64,000 bases of DNA from Actinokineospora alba (GTDB taxonomy: Bacteria; Actinomycetota; Actinomycetes; Mycobacteriales; Pseudonocardiaceae): NCBI RefSeq assembly GCF_004362515.1, contig NZ_SNXU01000001.1, positions 2,108,001 to 2,172,000 on the forward strand, written 5' to 3'. The notes under the pieces are model-generated. The model saw nothing but the letters and a program-made list of their open reading frames with translations. It did no database searches and was not told the DNA's origin. The position numbers were made by a program, and so were the translations under genes. This document shows positions 9,100-17,370 of this stretch, piece by piece; position 1 is the first letter of the stretch, and each line of letters opens with the position of its first letter.

Positions 9100-9856
9100 G
9101 ATTCCTGATCGCGTCATTGAACCGCTCGGATTGTTCGAGGTTGCACAAGTGGCCCGTCCCCGGAATGACCACCATCCGGGAGTCGCGGATCGGGGCGGCC
9201 AGGGCGGCACCGACAGTGTCAGCCGGTGCGCGTTTGTCGTCGTCGCCGTAGAGCAGCAGTACCGGCACGTCGATCGTCGGCAGCACCGGGCGTAGGTCGG
9301 CCTCGGCCATGGCGTGGGCCATGGTCCGGAAGCCGCTGGGGTGGAAGTCGGACATCATCGCCGTGACCTCGTCGGCGAAGGTGTCGGTGGTCAGCAGGCC
9401 CGGTAGCCAGTCGGGCACGAAGGACTCCGGGGCCAGTTCCGACTGGGCCAGGCACGACGCCAGCCGCTCGGCGCACACCTCCGGTGGCAGCGAACCCGCC
9501 CAGCCCGCGTACGCGCTCGCCAGGACCAACGCCGAGGCGACCCCGGGGTGCCGGTGGTGGAATTCGATGGCCAGGGCGCCGCCCCAGGACAGGCCGACAA
9601 GGACCGGGTCGTCGAGTTCCAGTGCGGCGATCACCGCCCCAAGACAGTCGGCGTACTCGGCGAGCCGCCACGTCGAGGGCGGGTCGGCCGACTGGCCGCA
9701 GCCCGGTGCGTCCCAGGCGACGACGGTGAACTCGTCGCGCAGATCCGCGAGCTGGGGCCGCCAGGAGCGGCTGTCCTGCAGGATCCCGTGAAGCAGCACG
9801 AGCGGCGGGCCGGTGCCCGCCACCTCGACCCCGACGGCGACACCATTGATCAACAC
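9086..9856 (-). CDS. Alpha/beta hydrolase
   Basis: A 256-residue alpha/beta-hydrolase with the oxyanion segment LLHGILQDSRSW, nucleophile elbow VGLSWGGALA (Ser in GLSWGG), an acid in LLLYGDDDKRAP and the catalytic His in IPGTGHLCNLEQ. The spacing suits a small esterase/haloperoxidase-like or lactonase enzyme; the substrate cannot be inferred. The start is GTG at 9856 (GTG-TTG-ATC). It is a monocistronic minus-strand gene 46 bp downstream of the M1 peptidase gene, so it could also be read from that transcript. Confidence 0.87.
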   Translation of the reverse strand: MLINGVAVGVEVAGTGPPLVLLHGILQDSRSWRPQLADLRDEFTVVAWDAPGCGQSADPPSTWRLAEYADCLGAVIAALELDDPVLVGLSWGGALAIEFHHRHPGVASALVLASAYAGWAGSLPPEVCAERLASCLAQSELAPESFVPDWLPGLLTTDTFADEVTAMMSDFHPSGFRTMAHAMAEADLRPVLPTIDVPVLLLYGDDDKRAPADTVGAALAAPIRDSRMVVIPGTGHLCNLEQSERFNDAIRNLKTD

Positions 9857-9902
9857 GGCACGACCACGACTCCATCGACCATCAAGCCCATGTCGACTGA
9901 AT

Positions 9903-11351
9903 CTACTTGCGCAGGCTGCCCGGGTAGAGGAACTCGTCGGCGGGCTCGCTTGCGGAACGGAACCAGGCGTAGAAGAAGGCCGTCAGGTCCTGGCCCGCGA
10001 TTTCGCCCGCCAGCTTCTCGAACTCCGGCCAGCTGGCGTTGCTGTCCTTGTGCTTGGCGATCCAGTCCTTGAGCAGCCGGTCGAACGCCGGGTCGCCGAT
10101 CTGCCTGCGCAGCGCGTGCAGCGCGAGCTGGCCCTTGTCGTAGACGGCGGTGAACTCGTTGCCCGCGCCCATGTCGTAGAGCTTGCGGTTCCAGTAGCGC
10201 TCACGGTCGTGGTTGCGCGCGACCTGCGTGCGGTACCGCTCGTCGAGGTTCGCCTGCTCCTTGGCCTCCGCCCACATCCACTGCGCGTACGAGGCGAAGC
10301 ACTCGTTGAGGCAGATATCGGCCCACGTCTTCACCGACACGGCGTTGCCGAACCACTGGTGGGCCTGCTCGTGGACCACGACCTCCAGCTCCGCCCACTT
10401 CGCGTAGACGGGCCTGCCCTGGGTTTCCAGCGAGAAGCCGATGTTCTCGTTGAGGTAGATCCCGCCCGCCGCGCTCTGCGGGTACGCGCCGAACTTGGCG
10501 CTCAGGAAGTCCAGGACCTCGGGCATCCGCGCCTGGACGGCCTTCTTGTCCTCGGTCCCGGGCGCGTACGCGTTGACCACCGGTGTCCCGCTCGCCAGCG
10601 TGGACCGCTCGAAGGTCCACTTGTCGATGCCGATCGTGGTCAGGTACGTGGCCAGCCGGGTCGGCTCGACCCACGTGTAGGTCGTCCAGCCGCCCGCGGC
10701 GACCGGGGGCTCCTCCCGGCCGTTGGAGACCACGCTCCACCCGTCCGGCACGCGCGCGGACAGCCGGAACGTGGCCTTGTCGCTCGGGTGGTCATTGACC
10801 GGGAACCAGTGGCTCGCCGCGTGCGGCTCACCGGCCGCGAACGCGCCGCCGGACTGGGAGATCTGCCAGCCGCCCGCGCCGAGGCCCTTGTCCTCACTCG
10901 GCTGCGGCTCGCCCTTGTAGCGGACCCGGGTGGCGAACTTCGCGCCCTTGGCGACCTCGGCCGCCGGGGTGATCACCAGTTCGTGCTTGCCCTCGCGCTC
11001 GAACTTGGCCTGCTTGCCGTCGACCTCGACCGCCGACACCTCGAACCCGATCAGGTCCAGGTTGAACGTCGACAGCGCGTCCGACGCGGTCGAGGTGACC
11101 ACCGTGTCGCCGTCGAGCACCTTCGTCGCCGGGTCGTAGCTCAGGGAGACCGCGTACCCCTCGACGTCGTAGCCGCCGTTGCCGTCGTTCGGGTAGTACG
11201 GGTCACCGATCCCGTCGGCCGATGGCGGCGCGACCTGGGCTGAGCCGAGCGGCGACGACGGCGCGGGCGAACTCGGTTCGGGCGCGTTCGTGCAGGCGGT
11301 GAAGGCCACCGCCGCGAGCAGAACGCAGCACACGCGGACAACCGAGTACAT
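9903..11351 (-). CDS. M1 family metallopeptidase, lipoprotein
   Basis: A secreted zinc aminopeptidase of 482 residues. A short lipoprotein signal (LLAAVAFTAC; lipid-modified Cys about residue 20) precedes the aminopeptidase N beta domain. The catalytic motif is VVHEQAHQWFG with the third zinc ligand in CLNECFASY, 18 residues after the second His, as in gluzincins. The usual GxMEN exopeptidase motif is represented by GFSLETQ, typical of an actinobacterial subgroup. The ATG at 11351 is chosen because a GGAG lies 8 nt upstream and the signal peptide begins there; two ATGs at 11384/11387 lack a ribosome binding site. Transcribed away from the hydrolase at 11435. Confidence 0.9.
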   Translation of the reverse strand: MYSVVRVCCVLLAAVAFTACTNAPEPSSPAPSSPLGSAQVAPPSADGIGDPYYPNDGNGGYDVEGYAVSLSYDPATKVLDGDTVVTSTASDALSTFNLDLIGFEVSAVEVDGKQAKFEREGKHELVITPAAEVAKGAKFATRVRYKGEPQPSEDKGLGAGGWQISQSGGAFAAGEPHAASHWFPVNDHPSDKATFRLSARVPDGWSVVSNGREEPPVAAGGWTTYTWVEPTRLATYLTTIGIDKWTFERSTLASGTPVVNAYAPGTEDKKAVQARMPEVLDFLSAKFGAYPQSAAGGIYLNENIGFSLETQGRPVYAKWAELEVVVHEQAHQWFGNAVSVKTWADICLNECFASYAQWMWAEAKEQANLDERYRTQVARNHDRERYWNRKLYDMGAGNEFTAVYDKGQLALHALRRQIGDPAFDRLLKDWIAKHKDSNASWPEFEKLAGEIAGQDLTAFFYAWFRSASEPADEFLYPGSLRK

Positions 11352-11434
11352 CCAGGACACTCCAGCCGTAGGGGATGAGTCCATCATGGCGGGCGAGCTG
11401 TGTAGCCGCGGTTGCTTCCGGCAGACTCGGGCCC

Positions 11435-12178
11435 ATGCTGGTCGAGTTCGGTGGTGCGGGTCAGCCGATTCTGCTGCTGCACGGTCTGATGGGCCGGGCG
11501 AGCACGTGGTGGCCGGTGGCGCGGTGGCTGACCGCGTACGGCCGGGTCGTGGGCCTCGACGCCCGCAGCCACGGGCGCAACCCACACCGCGGCGGCCACT
11601 GGCGCACGCCCGATTTCGTCGGCGATGTCGCCGATGTCCTTTCCCAACTCGGTCCGTCTGTCGTGATCGGACACTCCATGGGCGGCCTGCACGCCCTCGG
11701 GGCCGCCGCCGAGCACCCCGAGCTCGTGCGCGCGGTCGTCGTCGAGGACATGGCCGTCGATCTGCGCGGCCGCACCGCCGACGGCTGGCGGGCGATGTTC
11801 GACGCGTGGCCGACGCCGTTCCCGTCGCTGGGGCACGTGCACGAGTTCTTCGGCGCTCTGGGGCCGTATTTCGCGGAGTGCGTGGAGGAACGCGATGGCG
11901 GCTATCGGCTCATCGCGTCGATCGACGACCTGTTCGAGATCGCGGGCGAGTGGGGCGAGCACGACTACTGGGACTTCGTCGAGCGGGTGCGGTGCCCGCT
12001 GCTGGCCATCGAGGCGGAGCACTCGATGATGCCGCCCGGCCAGCAGGCGGAGATCGCCAAGCGCGCCGACGGCAGGCACCTGATCGTCGAAGGCGCGGGC
12101 CACGTCGTCCACAACGACGCCCCGGACATATACCGGGGAGCCGTAGAGGCTTTCCTGTCCGAAGTCCTGAGCCGCTGA
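11435..12178 (+). CDS. Alpha/beta hydrolase
   Basis: A 247-residue hydrolase with LLLHGLMGRASTWW (oxyanion loop), nucleophile elbow VIGHSMGGLHAL, acid-bearing strand LLAIEAEHSMMPP and C-terminal GAGHVVHND (catalytic His). It resembles the hydrolase encoded near mutY/mhuD in mycobacteria (Rv3591c position), but orthology is only suggested by context. The ATG at 11435 starts right before the first beta strand; longer in-frame extensions would run into the divergent M1 peptidase leader. Confidence 0.87.
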   Translation: MLVEFGGAGQPILLLHGLMGRASTWWPVARWLTAYGRVVGLDARSHGRNPHRGGHWRTPDFVGDVADVLSQLGPSVVIGHSMGGLHALGAAAEHPELVRAVVVEDMAVDLRGRTADGWRAMFDAWPTPFPSLGHVHEFFGALGPYFAECVEERDGGYRLIASIDDLFEIAGEWGEHDYWDFVERVRCPLLAIEAEHSMMPPGQQAEIAKRADGRHLIVEGAGHVVHNDAPDIYRGAVEAFLSEVLSR

Positions 12179-12301
12179 GCACGGCGACAGACATCGTTCG
12201 TGAGCCCAGGGGACCGTGACGGCGCCTGACCACGGTGACCGACCAATCGCATGGTTCCCGGGGGCGCAACCAACACTCAAAATTCCGGGGAGGCGGAACT
12301 G

Positions 12302-12814
12302 TTAGAGGTCGACCAAGACGTCGATCTCGTCGTTCGTGGTGTCCAGTACCGCGATCTGCCGGGCGCGCACCCGGATCGGCGTGACCGGGAACAGGGCGTC
12401 GAACCCCGCGACCATCTGCTCCCGCGTGACGCCTTGGGCCAGGGTGCAGTGCGCCATCCACGCGCCCGGCAGGTAGTAGGCGCTCGGGTTGCGGACCCGG
12501 CCGGCGAGCACGTCGTGCACCGCCGAGTGCACCGCCAGCAGCTCGCCGTCGGTCACCGCGGCGAGCATCAGGACGTTCTCCGTCGAGGAGAACGTCGACA
12601 GCGCTTCGAGCCCGATGTTGGGCACGGCCAGCATCCGAAGATCACTCTTCAGGGCGGCGCGGGTGCGAGCCGGGATGTCCGTGGCCATCGCCAGCGTCAG
12701 GTGCGGCGGAAACTTCCGCTCGGTCGGCAGCCCGGCCGCGTCCAGCTTCGCCCACAGGTCCCGGACCTGGCCGTCGGCCTTCGGATCGAACGTCAACACG
12801 ACACCCTGCGCCAT
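12302..12814 (-). CDS. 2'-5' RNA ligase family / 2H phosphoesterase
   Basis: A 170-residue protein with the two H-x-T motifs that define the 2H phosphoesterase superfamily: PPHLTLAMA near residue 40 and MAHCTLAQG near residue 120. These enzymes open or form 2',5' or 2',3'-cyclic phosphodiester bonds in RNA or small nucleotides; the bacterial physiological substrate is generally unknown. The ATG at 12814 is preferred because the first beta strand (VVLTFDP) begins at once after it. It lies 17 bp downstream of the amidase gene and is probably co-transcribed with it. Confidence 0.8.
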   Translation of the reverse strand: MAQGVVLTFDPKADGQVRDLWAKLDAAGLPTERKFPPHLTLAMATDIPARTRAALKSDLRMLAVPNIGLEALSTFSSTENVLMLAAVTDGELLAVHSAVHDVLAGRVRNPSAYYLPGAWMAHCTLAQGVTREQMVAGFDALFPVTPIRVRARQIAVLDTTNDEIDVLVDL

Positions 12815-12831
12815 GGCCGAGATCGTGCCGG

Positions 12832-13839
12832 CTACCCCTCGAGCAGCATCCGCCAGTCCTGCGTCTCGACGACCGTCCCACCCGCCGACAGCGCACGGGC
12901 CGCCTTCGCCGCGTCGCTGTCGCCATGCGGGTCGACCTGCCGGATCAGCAGCGGCCACGCGGCGGCGCCGATCAGGCCGCTCTCGTCGGCGACCGCGGTG
13001 GCGTAGCAGGGCTCGTCGGGCAACCCGGCGCTTCGCGCGAAGCGGCTCATCGCGGCGAACGTCGACGAGCCGAAGACGCCGTCTGTCGGGACGTCGCGCT
13101 CACCTCGGTCCCGCAGCAGGTGTTGGGCGGCCAGCACGCGAGGCCCCGTGTCACCAGGTCGCAGCAGCGGCCAGCTCTTGGGCTGGGTGACCGGCACCGC
13201 GAGCCGTTCGCCGACGACCTTGCGCAGTTCCGGCAGCCGCTTATAAAGCAAGTCGCCGGGGCACTGGGTGTTGGCGAAATCGCGGTGTCCACAGATCTCG
13301 GACGGCTTGATCTTGTACTGCCGGGCGATGAAGGTGACCAGGTCGACCAGCGCGTTCCACTGCGCCGGAGGCATGTCGACGGTGGTGTAGGTGCCCTCGT
13401 TCTCGATGCCGATGACCTCGCTGTTGCGGTTGGCCACATGGGCGCCCCGGACGTGGTGCGCGCCGTCGCGGACGATCTCGAGGCTGCGGTGCCGCCCCTC
13501 GGTCAGGTGCCCGCCCCGGCTGTTGGTGAACTGCTGGCCGGTGTCGATCCACCCGCGACTGTCCATGTGGTAGTTCTGGATCGCCCGCGACAGCTTGAAA
13601 GCCTGCTCCTTGCTCAGGTCCTCGCTGTTCTTCGTCGCCGTGTGGTGCACGACGATGTACGCGGGTGTCCGCTTGAGTACCTCGATCGACTCTTTCGGCG
13701 GGCGGGCCGCCCATTCGGCGGTCGTCCAGACCTTCGGGTTGGTTTCGGCGGCGGCGGTGAACGTGGTCACGGACAGGGCGGAACCGGTCAGTCCCAGGGT
13801 CGCACCGGTTCGGATCAGGTCGCGGCGGGTGAGTGCCAA
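12832..13839 (-). CDS. Tat-exported N-acetylmuramoyl-L-alanine amidase (PGRP type) with peptidoglycan-binding domain
   Basis: A secreted cell-wall amidase of 335 residues. A twin-arginine signal (TRRDLIRTGATLGLTG) directs folded export. The amidase_2/PGRP domain (~residues 40-210) shows zinc ligands in VVHHTATKN and ICGHRDFANTQCPG, and the core HVRGAHVANRNSEVIG. A C-terminal peptidoglycan-binding repeat follows (LRPGDTGPRVLAAQHLL and DGVFGSSTF). It should cut the MurNAc-L-Ala bond. Start ATG 13839; it is 15 bp downstream of mutY, so it may be read from the mutY promoter. Confidence 0.92.
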   Translation of the reverse strand: MALTRRDLIRTGATLGLTGSALSVTTFTAAAETNPKVWTTAEWAARPPKESIEVLKRTPAYIVVHHTATKNSEDLSKEQAFKLSRAIQNYHMDSRGWIDTGQQFTNSRGGHLTEGRHRSLEIVRDGAHHVRGAHVANRNSEVIGIENEGTYTTVDMPPAQWNALVDLVTFIARQYKIKPSEICGHRDFANTQCPGDLLYKRLPELRKVVGERLAVPVTQPKSWPLLRPGDTGPRVLAAQHLLRDRGERDVPTDGVFGSSTFAAMSRFARSAGLPDEPCYATAVADESGLIGAAAWPLLIRQVDPHGDSDAAKAARALSAGGTVVETQDWRMLLEG

Positions 13840-13854
13840 CTCGACCTCCCAGGG

Positions 13855-14724
13855 TCAATGTTCGCCGGGTAGCGCGAACAGTCCATCAGCGGTCTGCTCG
13901 ACCAGGCCGTCGACCAACAGCGAGTCGAGGCACCGGTCTCGTTGACCACTGTCAGCCCAAACCAGGTCCAAGCGCGACTTGGCGGCGGGCTCGGCCGACC
14001 CCCGCAGCACGTCGAGGAGCAGCCCCCGCACCTGCCGGTCGGTGCCCGCGAACCGTTGCGGAGCCTTGGAAGGGCCGGTGTAGGCCGGGCGGCCCGCCCG
14101 CTGCCAGGCGCAGGTGGACAGCACCGGACAATCCACACAGCGGGGTGAACGGGCCGTGCAGACGACGGCGCCCAGTTCCATCAACGCGGCCGACGCGCGC
14201 GCCGCCGTGGCGTGGTCGGCGGGCAGCAGGGCGTCGACGTCGGCCAGGTCCCGGGTCGTCGACGGCGGCCCCGCCTCACCCGCGCCGTGAACCGACCGGG
14301 CGACGACCCGGCGGACGTTGGTGTCGACCACCGGCGCGCGCAGGCCGTAGGCGAACGCGGCCACCGCGCGGGCGGTGTAGGCGCCGATGCCGGGCAGCGC
14401 GAGCAGGGTGTCCACGTCGGCGGGCACCACGTCGCCGTGGTCCGCCGCGATCACTCCCGCGGCCGCGTGCAGCCGCAGCGCACGGCGGGGGTAGCCGAGC
14501 TTGCCCCAGGCACGGACCACCTCGCCCTGGCTCTCCGCGGCGAGCGCGGAGGGCACGGGCCAGCGGGCCATCCAGGTCAGCCAGATCGGCTCGACCCTGG
14601 CCACGGGGGTCTGCTGCAGCATGATCTCGCTGACCAGCACGCCCCACCCGGTGGTGCCGGGGGCGCGCCAGGCGAGATCGCGGGCGTTGGCGTCGAACCA
14701 GTCGACTACGGCTTGGACGTCCAT
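13855..14724 (-). CDS. mutY: A/G-specific adenine DNA glycosylase MutY
   Basis: Removes adenine mispaired with 8-oxoguanine. All core signatures are present in 289 residues: VSEIMLQQTPVARV, the helix-hairpin-helix LPGIGAYTARAVAAFAYG, catalytic Asp in VVDTNVRRVVAR, and a 4Fe-4S loop with spacing C-x6-C-x2-C-x5-C (CTARSPRCVDCPVLSTC). The C-terminal MutT-like 8-oxoG sensor is shortened, as is usual in actinobacterial MutY. It starts with ATG at 14724, 12 bp downstream of the carbonic anhydrase stop, the same neighbour as in M. tuberculosis (although oriented differently there). Confidence 0.95.
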   Translation of the reverse strand: MDVQAVVDWFDANARDLAWRAPGTTGWGVLVSEIMLQQTPVARVEPIWLTWMARWPVPSALAAESQGEVVRAWGKLGYPRRALRLHAAAGVIAADHGDVVPADVDTLLALPGIGAYTARAVAAFAYGLRAPVVDTNVRRVVARSVHGAGEAGPPSTTRDLADVDALLPADHATAARASAALMELGAVVCTARSPRCVDCPVLSTCAWQRAGRPAYTGPSKAPQRFAGTDRQVRGLLLDVLRGSAEPAAKSRLDLVWADSGQRDRCLDSLLVDGLVEQTADGLFALPGEH

Positions 14725-14736
14725 CGTCCGCCGAAG

Positions 14737-15228
14737 TTAGTCGACCTCGGTGAGGGCGGCGTTGTTGACGTCGTAGACGAAGCCGCGCACCGCGTCCCGG
14801 TGGAGCAGGAAGGGGCTGCGGCGGACCCGCTCGACGGACTGGCGCACGCTGTCCTTGACCTCACGGAACGACTCGACAGCCCAGGGCGGGCGGAGGCCGG
14901 TGTCCTGTTCGAGTTCATCTTTGAACTCGTCCTCGGTGATCGTCATCAGGCCACAGAGGGTGTGCTGCATGACGATCACCTCCTTGGTCTGGAGCCTGCG
15001 CTGGCTGATCGACAGCGACCGGATCATGTCGTCGGTGACGATTCCGCCTGCGTTGCGCAGGATGTGGACCTCGCCGTGCTTGAGCCCGAAGACGTCGAAC
15101 ACCTTGATCCGAGCGTCCATGCAGGTCACGACCGCCAGGTGCAGGCTGGGCACGGGCGTGAGGATGTTCGGGGCACCGTGATCGGGCCCATCCAGATGGC
15201 GCTGGAGCAGGTCGTCGATGGCGGCCAT
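14737..15228 (-). CDS. Beta-class carbonic anhydrase
   Basis: Interconverts CO2 and bicarbonate with a zinc held by Cys/His. The 163-residue protein shows the ligand motifs VVTCMDARIKVFD (first Cys and the Asp-Arg pair) and MQHTLCGLMT (His and second Cys), plus HILRNAGG. It is the short Rv1284/CanB-like type without long extensions. The ATG at 15228 is chosen because GGAGG lies 6 nt upstream and the helical start MAAIDDLL fits the family. Co-directional with mutY just downstream. Confidence 0.92.
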   Translation of the reverse strand: MAAIDDLLQRHLDGPDHGAPNILTPVPSLHLAVVTCMDARIKVFDVFGLKHGEVHILRNAGGIVTDDMIRSLSISQRRLQTKEVIVMQHTLCGLMTITEDEFKDELEQDTGLRPPWAVESFREVKDSVRQSVERVRRSPFLLHRDAVRGFVYDVNNAALTEVD

Positions 15229-15404
15229 GGAAACCTCCAGGTCAGGTGGAGCGTGTGCCCAGTGATTGGAACGTCCCTCCCACCTCCCGGACAAGGGTGA
15301 ATAGACGAATCTCACTGATAGTGGAGTCTGTTCGCTGCGACACACCCCGATCGGGTCACCGCGAATCCGTGGCGGCTGGTAGCGGCGGCGTTACCGTTTT
15401 GGCG

Positions 15405-16088
15405 ATGATCGACCCACCCGAAGCCGACCCTCGCGCCGTCTACCTGCGCAGACGAGCTCTCGCCGTCGCCGGGGCAGTGCTCGGCGTCATCCTGCTCGTG
15501 TGGCTCATCAGTGGGCTGGTCGGGTCGGATGAGGAACCGCAGGTTCAGGGAGCCGCGGTGCAGGTTCCGGCCAGCGCCCCGCCGTCCACCGTGTCGAGCC
15601 CGCCCGCGTCCTCGTCGACCGCGGCGCCGACCAGTTCGGCCGCGGTGCAGAGCCCGGCGCCGCCGCCCGCGCCGCCGCCGGACCCCAACCAGCCGTGCCC
15701 GGACGCCGCGACGATCGTCACCGTCGAGCTGGGTGCGCCGTCGTATCAGGTCGGACAGCGGCCGAAGCTGAGCCTCGTGGTGGTCAACTCCGGTGCCGTG
15801 CCCTGTACCCGCGACCTGGGACACGAGCTGCGGGAGCTGTTGATCACCACGCCGGACGGGGCCACCCGGATCTGGTCGAGCAACGACTGCTACTCACCCA
15901 AGGGCCCCGAGCCGACGATCCTGCAGCCCGGTGAGCGCAAGCAGTACGACGTGAGCTGGGCGGGCCGCACCTCGGCCCCGGGCTGCCCCTCGAAGCGGTC
16001 CGCGGTCCCGGCGGGCACCTACGCGGTGACACCGAAACTGGGCGGCCTGGTCGGACCCGCGGTCCCACTGGTCCTCACGCCTCGCTGA
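15405..16088 (+). CDS. Single-pass membrane protein with Pro/Ser/Ala linker and BsuPI-like domain
   Basis: A protein of about 227 residues: a short cytoplasmic tail, one TM helix (VAGAVLGVILLVWLISGLV), a Pro/Ala/Ser low-complexity spacer (~residues 50-100) and a C-terminal Ig-like domain. The latter resembles the intracellular proteinase inhibitor (BsuPI) fold: LSLVVVNSGAVPC, IWSSNDCYSPKG, LQPGERKQYDVSW and VPAGTYAVTPKLG, with four Cys that could form disulfides outside the cell. Function is unknown. The ATG at 15405 places the TM segment near the N-terminus; the open frame extends earlier to 15246. It sits where M. tuberculosis Rv3587c (membrane protein) lies near canB. Confidence 0.72.
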   Translation: MIDPPEADPRAVYLRRRALAVAGAVLGVILLVWLISGLVGSDEEPQVQGAAVQVPASAPPSTVSSPPASSSTAAPTSSAAVQSPAPPPAPPPDPNQPCPDAATIVTVELGAPSYQVGQRPKLSLVVVNSGAVPCTRDLGHELRELLITTPDGATRIWSSNDCYSPKGPEPTILQPGERKQYDVSWAGRTSAPGCPSKRSAVPAGTYAVTPKLGGLVGPAVPLVLTPR

Positions 16089-16099
16089 ACCACGGAGAC

Positions 16100-17200
16100 T
16101 CAGGGGCCGAACCAGCGCTCCTCGGTGTTGCGCGGCGCGGCCGACGTCGTGCCCATGATCAGCTCGGTCGGGAGGGTGATCTCCCGCGGCCGGGTCGGGT
16201 CGGGGGAGGCCAGCAGCAGCTTCCCGGCGGCCTTGCCCTTCTCCAGCACCGGCTGCCGGACGGTCGTCAGGCCGAGCCGCTCGCCTTCGGCGATGCCGTC
16301 GAAGCCGGTGATCGTCAGGTCCTGCGGCACCCGCAGCCCGCGCCGCTTGGCCTCGGTCAGGGCGCCGAGGGCCAGGATGTCGGAGGTGCAGATCAGGGCC
16401 GTGACGTCGCGGTCGGCGTCGAGCAGCTGCGCCGCGGCCGAGGCGCCGCTGGCGGTGCTGTGGTCGAAGCGTTCGACGACGGGGACGCGGTTCCAGTCGA
16501 CGCCGACCTTGCTGAACGCCTCGGACAGGCCTGCCAGGCGCGTGCGCTGGACGTGGAAGTGCGCGGACTTCTGCCGCTCGACCGGGGCGAAGCCGTCGTT
16601 GCGGTCGCGGGCCAGGCGCATGCAGATCACGCCGACCTTGCGGTGGCCGAGGGTGATCAGCTGCTGGGCCAGGCCCATGATCGCGCCACGGTCGTCGATG
16701 CCGACGCGGTCGACGCCGTCCACCGTGGGCTGGTCGGCCACGACGGTGGGCACCGGCCGGGACAGGACCGCCGCCAGGTGCGGGTCGTCGTCCGGCACCG
16801 AATAGACCACGAAGCCGTCGACGCCCGCGCGGTGCACGGCCGCGACGTCCTCGCGTTCCGGGTTGACCGGGACGAGGTGCAGCCCTTGGCCCGCGCCCTC
16901 GCAGGCCAAGGCCAGGCCCTCCAGGAAGCCCAGCGCCGCGGGGTCGCGGAAGGCATAGGAGAGGTTCTCGGTGAGCAGGAGTCCCACGGCGCCCGCCTTG
17001 CGGGTCCGCAGGGACCGGGCCACTGGGTCGGGCCCGGGGTATCCGAGCCGCCGAGCGGTCTCCAGGACTCGGCGCCGCAGCTCTGGGGAGAGCTGATCGG
17101 GCCGGTTGTAGGCATTGGACACCGTGGTGCGGGACACCCCGAGTTCCGCTGCCAGCGACGCCAGCGTCGCTGGTCGTCGCACATGCATAGACCGCGCCAT
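16100..17200 (-). CDS. LacI family transcriptional regulator
   Basis: A 366-residue regulator with N-terminal helix-turn-helix TLASLAAELGVSRTTVSNAYN and hinge ETARRLGYPGPD, followed by a periplasmic-binding-protein-like effector domain (AVGLLLTENL, VDGFVVYSVP, LICTSDILALG, ITGFDGIAEG). The effector is probably a sugar or related small molecule. No sugar-uptake genes are adjacent; the divergent neighbour is the zinc importer. ATG 17200 or the internal ATG 17188 are both possible starts; neither has a strong ribosome binding site. A perfect palindrome 15 bp upstream may be its own operator. Confidence 0.9.
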   Translation of the reverse strand: MARSMHVRRPATLASLAAELGVSRTTVSNAYNRPDQLSPELRRRVLETARRLGYPGPDPVARSLRTRKAGAVGLLLTENLSYAFRDPAALGFLEGLALACEGAGQGLHLVPVNPEREDVAAVHRAGVDGFVVYSVPDDDPHLAAVLSRPVPTVVADQPTVDGVDRVGIDDRGAIMGLAQQLITLGHRKVGVICMRLARDRNDGFAPVERQKSAHFHVQRTRLAGLSEAFSKVGVDWNRVPVVERFDHSTASGASAAAQLLDADRDVTALICTSDILALGALTEAKRRGLRVPQDLTITGFDGIAEGERLGLTTVRQPVLEKGKAAGKLLLASPDPTRPREITLPTELIMGTTSAAPRNTEERWFGP

Positions 17201-17214
17201 GGGCTGACCGTAAC

Positions 17215-17225
17215 GGTTCAGAACC
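17215..17225. promoter_or_regulatory. Candidate LacI-type operator (perfect 5-1-5 palindrome)
   Basis: GGTTCAGAACC is a perfect inverted repeat 15 bp upstream of the LacI-family start codon. It is compatible with negative autoregulation. LacI operators usually have an even CpG centre, and this one is odd-centred, so the call is tentative. Confidence 0.35.
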
Positions 17226-17281
17226 AATTGCAGAAGTCCGGCCTCCGTGCCCACCTGTCCACAGCGTCACCCGCTCGGGTG

Positions 17282-17309
17282 TTCAAGCGGGAATGTGGTG
17301 ACGTATGCT
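17282..17309 (+). promoter_or_regulatory. Candidate promoter of the zinc importer operon
   Basis: A -35-like TTCAAG (17282-17287) and a -10-like TATGCT (17304-17309) are separated by 16 bp and point at znuA. The predicted start (~17316) would fall on the left arm of the palindromic operator described next, so repressor binding would block transcription. Hexamer matches are partial. Confidence 0.4.
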
Positions 17310-17315
17310 GCGAAT

Positions 17316-17336
17316 CGACAACGGTTTCCATTGTCG
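17316..17336. promoter_or_regulatory. Candidate Zur operator upstream of znuACB
   Basis: A 21-bp dyad: left arm CGACAACGG and right arm CCATTGTCG around TTT, pairing with one mismatch per arm. Read on the other strand, its core AATGGAAACCGTT matches the actinobacterial Zur half-site style AATGAAAATCATT at most positions. It lies 35 bp before the znuA ATG and over the predicted transcription start. A LacI-family site is the alternative, since the divergent LacI gene is near and GGAAACC is common in such operators. Confidence 0.5.
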
Positions 17337-17370
17337 TCGTACTCACCGATAGCCCACAGGAGTGCTCCCG

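Noticed and set aside
11352..11585. Longer N-terminus for the M1 peptidase
   Set aside because: It would bury the lipoprotein signal and overlap the divergent hydrolase gene; the ATG at 11351 has the ribosome binding site.
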